A stretch of 32,112 nt of DNA from Candidatus Scybalocola fimicaballi (GTDB lineage: Bacteria > Bacteroidota > Bacteroidia > Bacteroidales > Paludibacteraceae): assembly GCA_002317115.1 (NCBI GenBank), contig DCIP01000016.1, forward strand, positions 1 to 32,112, written 5' to 3'. Both the position numbers and the translations under genes were made by a program. Shown in pieces: positions 1 through 7,934 of this stretch. Numbering within the stretch: the first letter of the stretch is position 1; each line of letters opens with the position of its first letter. The notes beneath the pieces are model-generated. The model did no database searches. It saw nothing but the letters and a program-made list of their open reading frames with translations, and was not told the origin of the DNA.

Positions 1-940
1 ATTCATTCTCAAAATCAGGAATGTTAATATCACTTTTTGAAAGAATCTTAGCCAAATAAGTCGGCGTGCCAGTAGCGAACCAATAGTTTCTTAATTGTTT
101 TTCGTTTAATGCATTAAGCAAGCTGAACGGATTATAAATGTCAACTGATTTTTCTGAGAAATGATAGCCATCATATTTCTTTTTCAGCATTCCGTACATT
201 TCATCCGCACTGACATTTTCTTCCTCCGCAAAATCTTTAATCTCGTCGTCAAAATATGTGTGGAGTTCATTTTCTGATATTCCACATATAGACGCATATT
301 TCTTGTTCGAGGAGATATCCTGCAAATTATTTGCCGCGCTGAAGATTCCCAACTTGCCATAACGAGTTACACCTGTCAGGAAAGTGAATTTGATGTATCT
401 GTCGGAATTTTTGAATACCCCATATATTTCTTGCAAAACAGAGCGGTTCGCATCCTGAATGTCAGAATTTCCGATGGTGTCTGTCAATGGTTTGTCATAC
501 TCGTCGATAAGAATAACCACTTTCTTCCCGGTTTTCTCGCATGCACGTTGAATAACACCTTGAAAACGAGAGCCGAATGTCACCTCACTCGTGTTAGCGC
601 CGTACTTACTTTCACATTTCTCCAAAAAAAGATTGACTACGCTATCAAGTTCGTTCTCCTTAATATATTTATTCCCCGAAAAATCCAAATGAAAAACCGG
701 ATATTCAATCCATTCCGTCTCCAGCGAATCTATAGCGAGGCCTTTGAAAAGATCCCTTCTACCAAGGAAATAAGACTCCAACGTTGTGGTAAGCAGACTT
801 TTGCCGAAGCGACGCGGGCGGCTGAGAAAATAGTATTTTCCCTCATCCACCAATTTATAGACAAGATCCGTTTTGTCTACATAGACATAACCGCCTTCAA
901 TTATCTCTTCAAATGTCTGTATACCTATTGGAAATTTCAT
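1..940 (-). CDS. AAA-ATPase-like / PD-(D/E)XK-family protein, 3' end outside window
   Basis: Reading the minus strand from the ATG at 938-940 gives 313 codons without a stop, so the gene continues beyond base 1. The protein starts MKFPIGIQTFEEII and has the family signature RPRRFGKS (residues 41-48, the P-loop-like motif) and a Walker B, VVILIDEYDKPL (141-152). KKYDGYHF lies further on. This is the AAA-ATPase_like family (Pfam AAA-ATPase_like, usually followed by a C-terminal PD-(D/E)XK nuclease-like domain), which is very abundant in Bacteroidales genomes. The role is unknown; defence or mobile-element association has been proposed for the family. It has its own promoter-like site at 965-995 and is separated from the T6SS cluster by a terminator at 1113-1150, so it is probably only a neighbour. 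Confidence 0.85.
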   Translation of the reverse strand, partial: MKFPIGIQTFEEIIEGGYVYVDKTDLVYKLVDEGKYYFLSRPRRFGKSLLTTTLESYFLGRRDLFKGLAIDSLETEWIEYPVFHLDFSGNKYIKENELDSVVNLFLEKCESKYGANTSEVTFGSRFQGVIQRACEKTGKKVVILIDEYDKPLTDTIGNSDIQDANRSVLQEIYGVFKNSDRYIKFTFLTGVTRYGKLGIFSAANNLQDISSNKKYASICGISENELHTYFDDEIKDFAEEENVSADEMYGMLKKKYDGYHFSEKSVDIYNPFSLLNALNEKQLRNYWFATGTPTYLAKILSKSDINIPDFENE

Positions 941-964
941 AATCACATCTTTATGGAATTTCTG

Positions 965-995
965 CAAAGATAATGAAAATGTTTCAGGTTTCAAG
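965..995 (-). promoter_or_regulatory. Bacteroides-type promoter for the AAA-ATPase-like gene
   Basis: On the minus strand the -7 box reads TATCTTTG (965-972), a full match to TAnnTTTG. A CTTG (992-995), one mismatch from the -33 TTTG, lies 19 bases upstream. The box ends 24 bases before the ATG at 940, giving a short leader. Confidence 0.5.
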
Positions 996-1055
996 TCGTA
1001 GAGACGCGAGTTCTCGCGTCTAATGTTTCAGGGAGATCTCGCGTCTAATGTTTCA
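978..1055. repeat. Short direct and inverted repeats
   Basis: A 19-base unit (tctcgcgtctaatgtttca) occurs at 1012-1030 and again at 1037-1055. The shorter core aatgtttca is also present at 978-986. The first copy overlaps a perfect inverted repeat: gacgcgag (1003-1010), two bases, ctcgcgtc (1013-1020). The layout is like a small dispersed palindromic repeat. It lies downstream of the T6SS cluster and upstream of the AAA-ATPase-like gene. Confidence 0.6.
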
Positions 1056-1112
1056 AGTTAGTCCAGCGGACATAGTGCGAAGTGAAGGGTGGCGGCTTAT
1101 TGGAATGACATA

Positions 1113-1150
1113 AAAAACAGACCACGGTAATCATTGTGTCTACCGTGGTC
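1113..1150 (-). terminator. Rho-independent terminator after the YezG-like gene
   Basis: A perfect 10-base stem, gaccacggta (1120-1129) with taccgtggtc (1141-1150), encloses an 11-base loop. On the minus strand it is followed by a run of six T (complement of 1113-1118). It lies about 70 bases past the stop of the YezG-like gene and probably closes the toxin/immunity cluster. Confidence 0.75.
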
Positions 1151-1219
1151 GTAAAATGAAGTTGTGTAGTTAATGATTAGAAAAAACAAGTTTCACAGAG
1201 GAAATTCATTGAAAGAAAG

Positions 1220-1585
1220 TTATTCTGCAGGAACGTATTTTTCTTTCCACATCTTATGATAAGGAATCTCTTCGAGACCCTCGTCATTGTAGTCGTAATA
1301 CATCAAGAAATCTCCCTGATCATTTAACTTTATAGTAGCAGTATACCACTCTTTCTCTTCGTAATCAGGATAAAGAATTTTGTAGATATCATCAAAACAA
1401 GCAATCACCTTCGCTCTAGATATTCCAAACACTTTATCCATGGAATAGCAATTGATATACTTTCCATCTACCCTCACATAGAAGAACATCTCATAAACAT
1501 TCTTTTCTACATGAGCATACATTACAACGTCGTCCCAATCATCAGGAAGAATCTCATACAACTTTTGTGCAATACTATTATACAT
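1220..1585 (-). CDS. YezG-like (DUF600) immunity protein
   Basis: This 121-residue acidic cytoplasmic protein has no signal peptide. Its start (IAQKLYEILPDDWDDVVMYA) and its end (a DYND segment followed by MWKEKYVP) fit the DUF600/YezG pattern, which begins with an L-x-E-x-x-P-x-x-W region and closes with D-Y-x-x followed by W-x-x-x-Y. In Bacillus, YezG-family proteins neutralise LXG toxins such as YeeF that carry a non-specific endonuclease domain. The same nuclease class is encoded two genes upstream at 3552-4598. I infer that this protein protects the cell from that nuclease by binding it in the cytoplasm. The assignment rests on pattern recognition without an alignment. Its gene is the last of the cluster and is followed by a terminator. 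Confidence 0.72.
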   Translation of the reverse strand: MYNSIAQKLYEILPDDWDDVVMYAHVEKNVYEMFFYVRVDGKYINCYSMDKVFGISRAKVIACFDDIYKILYPDYEEKEWYTATIKLNDQGDFLMYYDYNDEGLEEIPYHKMWKEKYVPAE

Positions 1586-1680
1586 AATAATTAATATTTA
1601 TTAAATGTTTAACTTTATCGTCAGATAATTAGAGAAAACTCAAAATTTAATCTCAATAATTATGACATCAAAGAGTTGTA

Positions 1681-3405
1681 TTAGTATAGTTTACATGCTA
1701 CATAAGTAAACTCAAATTTATGAACATCATGACTCAATTTCATATAAGCATCCGTTTCCTTAAAACTAGCAGTAGAGAAAACATGAATTTTTTCACATTG
1801 GGTATCTACAAGTATGCTTATGTCAACATTATCCCTGCCCAATATTCCTACCTCTTTCAATTTCGGATTGTTGGTATATACTGAAATGTCATTCACCGGA
1901 CAACAAAATTTCTTTAGTTTTTTTAGCTTTAACACCTCGACTAACGAAATCTCATCATTTATCGTGGCATTCATTTCAAATGAAGTAAGTTTTTTTAATC
2001 CAAGAAGGAAATTTAGATTTTCAACTCTTGCTTCACAATCAAAAGTAATATCCAACTCCTTTAATTTCGTCAAACCAGATAGGAAATTCAAATCGGTTGA
2101 TAGGTGTCCTCTCAAATATAATGCTTCAAGATTTGGCATTGAAAGTATGAAAGCTCGAATTTCGTCTGTCAAAACACCTTCGTATGAAAACTCTGTAATA
2201 TTTGGAAGTGGTTGATAAGTCTTATTTCCACCTAAAAGTCTCTTCAATTCATCTTCATTCTCATCTTCAGAGATTTTCAAAGACAAAATTTCCAACTCCT
2301 TAAGATTATACAAATATGAGATATCCGAGAAAATCCCTTCTCCTTCTAAGATCAACCATTCAATCGTAGTGGATGAATTCAAAAATGATCTGACTTCATC
2401 TGTAACTGCACCTTCATAATAAAATTTATTCAATTGAGGAAGTGATCCAATAAGGTCTAATCCCTTTAGCGATTTTTGGTAACTAATGTAAAGAAACTCC
2501 AAATTTCTACATCCTTTAATAAAAGACAAATCCCCATCTTCTAATGTACAATCTTTGATTTTCAAAACCTCAACATTAGGATTTTGCCCTAAATAATGCA
2601 CATCACGAATACTTGACCATAGAATTTTTAATTCGCCGATATGTCCTACATAAGCAAGAGGTTCGCAAGATACACTTTCTTTTCTAATATTAAAATCTTC
2701 ATCATACCCTGCCAATTCTTTCGTGGAAATATGATCTTTACTATACCATTTTCTCCAATAATCATCTTTCAGTTCAATGATTTTTTCTGGAGAATTTTTG
2801 CGTGGCACTACAGCATAATTGCGAATAGAGTTAAAGAAATGACCATTTTTCTCACAGATATAAGCGTCATCCTTTGAAATAAGTGATCCTTCGCTTAACC
2901 AAGAAGCCATCTTCTCAAAAAATTCTGTTATACTATCAGCCATTAAGTAAGCTGATTGGCCATTCCAACTGTCTTCTAAAGCAATGATCTGCCCCACTTT
3001 ACCTTTCCCTCTTACCGGAGTCAAATCCACCGCAAACATGCACTCGTTATCATCCGATGCGAAAGGGATCCACCTGGTTTTGCTGGTTGGTTTTGAAGAG
3101 ATACATTCAGTGTCAATCGGATTAAACGTTTTGTCCAGATCAACATAAGTATCATAAAGAAACCTAGCATTACCGAGCGACAAGAATCTTAATCCTGCAA
3201 TGAGCTTAATGCCATTTTCTATACTCTCCCCATTATGTGATTTATAAAGTTCTACTAGATCTTTCGGGAACTTAGCCCCAAAATACTCTTTGGCCCCATT
3301 TATTTGATCGTTTGAGGCACCAGGCTCCAAATGTTGTTCTACATTAGGAATCAAATGACTTACAGCACTAAAATAACAATCAAACGTTTCTATTGAACTT
3401 TTCAT
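1681..3405 (-). CDS. SUKH (SMI1/KNR4) domain fused to leucine-rich repeats, probable immunity protein
   Basis: The protein has 574 residues. Residues about 20-175 look like a SUKH domain: an N-terminal helix with LEPGASNDQINGAKE, then FPKDLVELYKSHNGE (46-60), WIPFASDDN (112-120) and a C-terminal SITEFFEKMASWL helix. From about residue 255 to 545 there are degenerate leucine-rich repeats with LxxLxxLxL spacing, for example NLEFLYISY, NLKELEILSL, NLEALYLRG and KLKELDITF. SUKH proteins are a known immunity superfamily, often guarding against nuclease toxins, and this gene sits directly downstream of the endonuclease gene. The large repeat extension could widen or alter partner recognition. A typical SUKH immunity protein has only 130-200 residues, so the fusion is unusual. 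There is no signal peptide, so the protein is cytoplasmic. It may instead be an orphan immunity gene for a toxin not encoded here. Confidence 0.75.
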   Translation of the reverse strand: MKSSIETFDCYFSAVSHLIPNVEQHLEPGASNDQINGAKEYFGAKFPKDLVELYKSHNGESIENGIKLIAGLRFLSLGNARFLYDTYVDLDKTFNPIDTECISSKPTSKTRWIPFASDDNECMFAVDLTPVRGKGKVGQIIALEDSWNGQSAYLMADSITEFFEKMASWLSEGSLISKDDAYICEKNGHFFNSIRNYAVVPRKNSPEKIIELKDDYWRKWYSKDHISTKELAGYDEDFNIRKESVSCEPLAYVGHIGELKILWSSIRDVHYLGQNPNVEVLKIKDCTLEDGDLSFIKGCRNLEFLYISYQKSLKGLDLIGSLPQLNKFYYEGAVTDEVRSFLNSSTTIEWLILEGEGIFSDISYLYNLKELEILSLKISEDENEDELKRLLGGNKTYQPLPNITEFSYEGVLTDEIRAFILSMPNLEALYLRGHLSTDLNFLSGLTKLKELDITFDCEARVENLNFLLGLKKLTSFEMNATINDEISLVEVLKLKKLKKFCCPVNDISVYTNNPKLKEVGILGRDNVDISILVDTQCEKIHVFSTASFKETDAYMKLSHDVHKFEFTYVACKLY

Positions 3406-3551
3406 AAATAATTAATTAACAAACACTCAAAATCAATTATAAAATACGACTGTAAAATTATACAACATAAACCAAATTAACAAACCAACTCTAATATTTT
3501 ACAGTGGTTATTGCATATAATTTAGTTCAGTTGATAGTCCAAAATCATGAA

Positions 3552-4598
3552 TTATTTTTTCTGCTTTTTTTGTTTCTTTTTCTTATTGTTTCTTCTCTTA
3601 ATTTTTGCTTGGAAAGTTTTTAGTTCATCTCCCTCATGCAAAATTTCGTCTTGACTCTTGTCGTGTTCTTTTTGAGTCCTCTTTTTCAACTCCTGATATT
3701 CTTTACTATTCTTATCTAAAGTATTGTTATATGCTATTGCAGCATTAGTATTTGCGTTATCCTGAGCATCAACACTATCATTAATAAACCTTTTCGACAA
3801 AAGGACTTCATCTCCAATTTCAACTGCTGCAAAATATCCATCTGGTCTAGTAGTCTCACCATCAGGATATGTTAACTGCACAACCATATAAACGTCACGC
3901 GGATTATCTCCATTTTCATCATTTTCTATATCATACACATCTCGTGCAAGATTTTCCATTCCCAAATAAGGACCTCTATTAAAACCAGAATATTGAGCAA
4001 CCAGATTTATAGGATTATCAGAACCACCTAATTGGTAACCTATGATATGACCCTTATCATCATATACATATGTATCTTTCGGGTTTCCATTTTCATCAGT
4101 TACAGTCATAGTTTGTCTGTCTGGAACAGTATCAGGAAGAGGTTTCCTTTCGTTTTTAGGTTTAGGCCCCACTTTTGCAACAACAGTTACAACTCTTCCA
4201 TACTCATCAGTTTGATATTTAGCATCACCAACCACATAAGTTGCATTCGGCATTAAAATAAGTCTACCTCTGTCATCGACGGAATGAGCAATAGGTCTTT
4301 TTACCTCCTTTCCATTTTCATGATATGTCATTTCTAACTCAACAGTTGTGTTCTCATTATTTTTCTCATACTGGTTTATCATGTTTCCATTTCCGTCAGT
4401 TACAGGAACATTTATAGTATAATCAGAATCCGACAAACATTCAGCACCAATTGCTTTTTTATATCCAGTCTTTTCTCGATTATTTGCCTCAGTTGTTATA
4501 TTTATTGATTTTTTGACAAGTTGAGCTAACGCCTTGTCTCCATTGGCATTGGTTCCATCTACTTTTGATACCTTATCTTTATTTTTATCTTCCGCCAT
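3552..4598 (-). CDS. Candidate T6SS effector: DNA/RNA non-specific endonuclease
   Basis: The protein has 348 residues. The catalytic region of the DNA/RNA non-specific endonuclease family (Endonuclea_NS_2 type, as in LXG toxins) is recognisable. It starts with YQTDEYGRV (128-136), then YDDKGHIIGYQLGG (179-192, general base His184), NLVAQ (198-202), FNRGPYLGME (206-215, Asn207 and Glu215 as likely metal/catalytic residues) and DGYFAAVEI. It would degrade nucleic acid in the target cell. The first 100 residues are unassigned, and there is no PAAR, Hcp or VgrG domain, so it must be carried as a non-covalent cargo or by an adaptor. The C-terminus is very basic (KIKRRNNKKKKQKKQKK), which may help nucleic-acid binding. 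Two likely immunity genes follow. It is separated from the upstream gene by 158 bases containing a hairpin. Confidence 0.82.
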   Translation of the reverse strand: MAEDKNKDKVSKVDGTNANGDKALAQLVKKSINITTEANNREKTGYKKAIGAECLSDSDYTINVPVTDGNGNMINQYEKNNENTTVELEMTYHENGKEVKRPIAHSVDDRGRLILMPNATYVVGDAKYQTDEYGRVVTVVAKVGPKPKNERKPLPDTVPDRQTMTVTDENGNPKDTYVYDDKGHIIGYQLGGSDNPINLVAQYSGFNRGPYLGMENLARDVYDIENDENGDNPRDVYMVVQLTYPDGETTRPDGYFAAVEIGDEVLLSKRFINDSVDAQDNANTNAAIAYNNTLDKNSKEYQELKKRTQKEHDKSQDEILHEGDELKTFQAKIKRRNNKKKKQKKQKK

Positions 4599-4696
4599 AA
4601 TATGTCTCTTTATTCAAAAAATTTCAATTATTCATTAATTCCATTGAATCCATAGAAAATCAGAAATCCACTATAGCGAAAGCAATAGAATTTATT

Positions 4697-4724
4697 GGAA
4701 GAAACTGACATCTCAGTTTCTTCC
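4697..4724 (-). terminator. Perfect hairpin between the 170-residue protein and the endonuclease
   Basis: A 12-base perfect stem, ggaagaaactga (4697-4708) with tcagtttcttcc (4713-4724), encloses a 4-base loop. On the minus strand the downstream bases are AT-rich (AATAAATTCTATT) without a continuous T run. It is therefore either a weak terminator or an mRNA-processing or attenuation hairpin that lowers endonuclease expression. Confidence 0.5.
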
Positions 4725-4756
4725 ACTCTAAACATATAAATTTCTCAGAGAAAGCA

Positions 4757-5269
4757 TCAAAGCCACTCATCGTCTTCCAAGGGTGCACCAAATTCATGCC
4801 ATGGCAACCAAACTCCATCTTTCCTATGAAAGACTATTCTAGGAGACTCAAAAGGGAAATCACCTTCAGGTTCACGAATTTCATAAATCTCACTTAAATC
4901 AGATTCAGGAACGTATGCCTCATAATAGATGTTATTTCTTTCATATTTATCTATTTTGGGTTTCATCCCAGTAGCCTTTCCATCCCTATCACTTAACCTT
5001 ATAAGAATCTCTTTAGTCTCTTCGTTATAACTAATAACAGTGACTTTATATTTATTGAGATATAAACCTACTGTAGCATTTATACAATATGCAGAATCAA
5101 ACAGATCCTTATCTATATTCTCTCGTATAAATAATTCAGCATCATATTTAAAACCTAAAGATAAAAGGTCTGGAGAATTTCCGAAAATCAAATGTTGATG
5201 TTTTAAATACTTAAACATTCTATTTCCTATTCTTACAATAGTCGAACCATCTCCTACAAAACGTCTCAT
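4757..5269 (-). CDS. Unknown acidic 170-residue protein, probable immunity to the PAAR-linked toxin
   Basis: I do not recognise the family. The protein is soluble, has no signal peptide or membrane segment, and ends in the acidic sequence GAPLEDDEWL. It starts 22 bases after the stop of the PAAR-like toxin gene, the usual place for the cognate immunity gene. The hairpin that follows separates it from the endonuclease gene, which supports pairing it with the upstream toxin. The immunity role is inferred from position only. Confidence 0.6.
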   Translation of the reverse strand: MRRFVGDGSTIVRIGNRMFKYLKHQHLIFGNSPDLLSLGFKYDAELFIRENIDKDLFDSAYCINATVGLYLNKYKVTVISYNEETKEILIRLSDRDGKATGMKPKIDKYERNNIYYEAYVPESDLSEIYEIREPEGDFPFESPRIVFHRKDGVWLPWHEFGAPLEDDEWL

Positions 5270-5291
5270 AATAAATCAATTAAAAATATTA

Positions 5292-7196
5292 TTAATCATC
5301 TTTGTGCCAATCTTCCTCTTCTCCATCTTTTAGTTCCTCCACATAGTTGCCTTCTTCGTCAACTAATACATATTGAGCTACCATTCTACCACTTTCATTT
5401 TTATATGTTTTATATCCGACAATAGTCTCTGTACCATCTTCATCTATACGTACAATCACAGCATCATCTACAACTTGTGGTGTATTATAAGGAACAAAGA
5501 CTTCAGGTGTTCCAAGTCCACCTTTTTTAGTTGTCGAAGGAGTAAAACCATTTCCCGTAAAAGGATACGAATTACCTGGCACCTCACAAAAATTATCACG
5601 CATGTCTTTGGGAACCTCATTTAAATCATGCACAGGAATTTTTGCATTTAAAGGATTATTTGTGGTATAACGCAAAACATACATGCATTTAGGAGGTGCA
5701 GGAACATAAGGATTATTCTTTTCACTTCCATAATTTAACTGTAATCCATCATAGCACTCAGCAGGATTAGTTAGGTGTTTTCCATCTTTAGCCAGAAGTG
5801 TGGAACCAACTATTGTTTGTTCTGGGCTATTTTGGGGATCACGAGCACGTGCATTTGCACCAGTCAACCAAGTACGGATATTTCGATTACAGCAAATAAC
5901 TTTTTGAAATACAGTTGATTCATTTAATTCACCATTATCAATATTATTTTGATAAATCTTATTTCTAATTTTAAGCATTTTTTTATGATCTGCTTGAGTA
6001 AGACTTTTACCATATTTTGTAGGCTTATAGCCATCTATACTTCTGGCTCGTCTACGCGGTTTTTTGGATGCTAATATGCGTCCAACACTCTTGCTGGTAC
6101 GTTTGTATTTATTTAGAAATTGCTTTTTCGATAATCCATACAATTCAACTTTGTCATTTTCAAACTCTTCCCCAAATCCATTTCCTGGTTTATCCCAAGC
6201 ATCGCGACCTAGAGCATTCAAATCAATATTTTTTTGAGCATCCGAATCTTTCAACAATGCATCAGAAAACTTGTCTTTTTCTTTAGGAGCATCTTCGACT
6301 ACATTAGAATCTGTCGAACTTGCCTCATTTTCTACATTAGAATCAGATGGTGAATTATCGTTAGTTGATTGAGATTCTGATGATCTGTCATTATCTCCCC
6401 CTGCAGCACTATCATTGGTTGATGCTTCTTTAGTTTCGTTAGCATTTGCAGGCTCATCTCCTTTTGGAGAAACTTCTGCATCGGTATTAGAGACATTCGA
6501 ATTGTCATACTCAAGTTTTTGCTTTTCAGTAGGATTACCAAAGAAGCAATCACGAGCATAAGCCTTATTGTCTTTTTCGACGTATCCATAAAATGGTCCT
6601 GCATCTTTAGTGGTAAAAGTGATAAGATCACCGATAGCATGCCCTTCTGTAAATGCCACTAAGGTCGCATAACCGTTTTGAGGTATTTCCGAGATAACCT
6701 TACCCTCTGAATTGCGAGCTTCGATTTTTACTACTTTTGGTATAATATTCTCCGGTGTTTCTTTCTCGTTTGTCGCCGCCGGATTCATATCAGACTGAAG
6801 CACAGGAACGTCAACAGCGGGCGCAGAGGGCAATGGTAGTTGACCTGACATAGTGAAAGAGATGCACATAGGAGTACCTAAAGCGCATTGTCCTCTACTC
6901 ATTTTTGTCAAAGGGTGAGCTATACGGTTTAATGTAACACTATTATCGGCCAAGTCCCACTTGACAATCTGACAAACACAAGGTTTCGGCATATTCGGCA
7001 CCATATTGCAGACACCGAATGTTGGAAAAACTGGTCCCAAAGACATTGTTGTAGCAACCAACTTTCCGTTGAAATTAACAAACATGTTGTCCACAATTGT
7101 GTTCAACATGGCTGGTGCTACACCAAACATGCATGTCGCCATAGCTCCTTTCACAACATATTCCTGTTGTGGTTTAGATGAATAAACTTGATGCAT
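5292..7196 (-). CDS. PAAR-like (DUF4280) spike-tip protein with C-terminal toxin-like region
   Basis: The protein has 634 residues. Residues about 12-127 match the DUF4280 PAAR-like fold: YVVKGAMATCMFGVAP (13-28), several conserved cysteines (22, 63, 73, 75, 104, 111), FPTFGVCNMVPNMPKPC (57-73) and RGQCALGTPMCISF. This domain would cap the VgrG trimer. A middle region (150-230) includes a small beta-type segment. Residues about 233-310 form a low-complexity Ser/Asn/Asp/Glu linker. The remaining about 300 residues are a polymorphic-toxin-like C-terminus with a basic patch (KKPRRRARS, 378-386) and a conserved-looking core, MYVLRYTTNNP (505-515) then PFTGNGFTPSTTKKGG (545-560) and TPEVFVPY (563-570). 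An Arg, then S/T-rich, then Glu order recalls ADP-ribosyltransferases, but this is weak. The toxin activity is unassigned. It is placed two bases after the 241-residue gene and followed by a likely immunity gene. Confidence 0.8.
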   Translation of the reverse strand: MHQVYSSKPQQEYVVKGAMATCMFGVAPAMLNTIVDNMFVNFNGKLVATTMSLGPVFPTFGVCNMVPNMPKPCVCQIVKWDLADNSVTLNRIAHPLTKMSRGQCALGTPMCISFTMSGQLPLPSAPAVDVPVLQSDMNPAATNEKETPENIIPKVVKIEARNSEGKVISEIPQNGYATLVAFTEGHAIGDLITFTTKDAGPFYGYVEKDNKAYARDCFFGNPTEKQKLEYDNSNVSNTDAEVSPKGDEPANANETKEASTNDSAAGGDNDRSSESQSTNDNSPSDSNVENEASSTDSNVVEDAPKEKDKFSDALLKDSDAQKNIDLNALGRDAWDKPGNGFGEEFENDKVELYGLSKKQFLNKYKRTSKSVGRILASKKPRRRARSIDGYKPTKYGKSLTQADHKKMLKIRNKIYQNNIDNGELNESTVFQKVICCNRNIRTWLTGANARARDPQNSPEQTIVGSTLLAKDGKHLTNPAECYDGLQLNYGSEKNNPYVPAPPKCMYVLRYTTNNPLNAKIPVHDLNEVPKDMRDNFCEVPGNSYPFTGNGFTPSTTKKGGLGTPEVFVPYNTPQVVDDAVIVRIDEDGTETIVGYKTYKNESGRMVAQYVLVDEEGNYVEELKDGEEEDWHKDD

Positions 7197-7198
7197 AT

Positions 7199-7924
7199 TT
7201 ATAATCTTCTTAATTTAACCTCTTTTGTAAAGAAACCCTTATATTGTTGTTCCACTTTAGCTCGTAAAACAATCTCTATAGGCAAGCCATCATCATCGCG
7301 TCTGATGTTTATTATACAATTTCCACTTTGCATATGATAAGTCCCATCATCAAATCCTCTATCTGTTTTGAAGACGACCTCACCATTCTCCTCTATGCCA
7401 CTATCGAAACTAAAAATTGCAAACTTTTCTCTTCCAGGAAAATCCCTAATCTCTATCTCTTGGTTCGTCTGATCATCTTGCCAAAAAAGAAGACGATAGA
7501 ACAAGTTTTTCCTTAAAATATTTAGAAATTTCTTTTCTGTTTTTAAGGAAAGAGAATAAGAATATGACATTTTTTTTATGGGGAAATTGCACTCATAATA
7601 TTCTACGATCTCGCGCCTTCTTGTCATCCAATGTTCCTTAAAATTGTCGAAATCCAGAATACTATTTAATCTGCCATGATCTGACACCTGCAAACTATAT
7701 GGGTAGAGAGCTTTCCCGAATTCAATAATAATTGCATTCCAATCTTCAGGGTCCTTACCATTCACTTTCTCATTTGAACTTCCATTGAACGTGAAACAGT
7801 ACCCCTCATCTTCTCTTTTTGCCTGAATGTGCTCCACTTTAGTAAATGAAGTTTTTTTGCCATCTGCAAACATCACGCAAGCAGAGAATTCGTATGAAGC
7901 TGCTATATTATCAAAGTTATACAT
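7199..7924 (-). CDS. Unknown 241-residue protein, candidate adaptor for the PAAR-like toxin
   Basis: The family is not recognised. The protein is soluble, with no signal peptide. Visible landmarks are an N-terminal beta-rich part (YEFSACVMFADGKKTSF), a central YPYSLQVSDHGRLNSILDF segment followed by a basic helix (HWMTRRREIVEYYEC), and a C-terminal beta-rich part. The gene lies 10 bases after the DUF2931-like gene and only two bases before the PAAR-like toxin gene. Cargo-loading adaptors in other T6SSs (for example DUF4123 or DUF1795 proteins) sit just before their effector gene, so a chaperone or adaptor role is plausible. I see no sequence likeness to those families. An immunity role cannot be excluded. 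Confidence 0.6.
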   Translation of the reverse strand: MYNFDNIAASYEFSACVMFADGKKTSFTKVEHIQAKREDEGYCFTFNGSSNEKVNGKDPEDWNAIIIEFGKALYPYSLQVSDHGRLNSILDFDNFKEHWMTRRREIVEYYECNFPIKKMSYSYSLSLKTEKKFLNILRKNLFYRLLFWQDDQTNQEIEIRDFPGREKFAIFSFDSGIEENGEVVFKTDRGFDDGTYHMQSGNCIINIRRDDDGLPIEIVLRAKVEQQYKGFFTKEVKLRRL

Positions 7925-7934
7925 AAATCAAAAT

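Noticed and set aside
431..973. Plus-strand 180-residue open frame
   Set aside because: It is antisense to the AAA-ATPase-like gene, whose minus-strand frame shows clear family motifs and runs off the window.
5496..5690. Firm ADP-ribosyltransferase call for the PAAR-linked toxin
   Set aside because: Only an Arg, an S/T-rich stretch and a Glu in the right order are visible. Spacing and the missing second Glu of an ExE motif make it no more than a guess.
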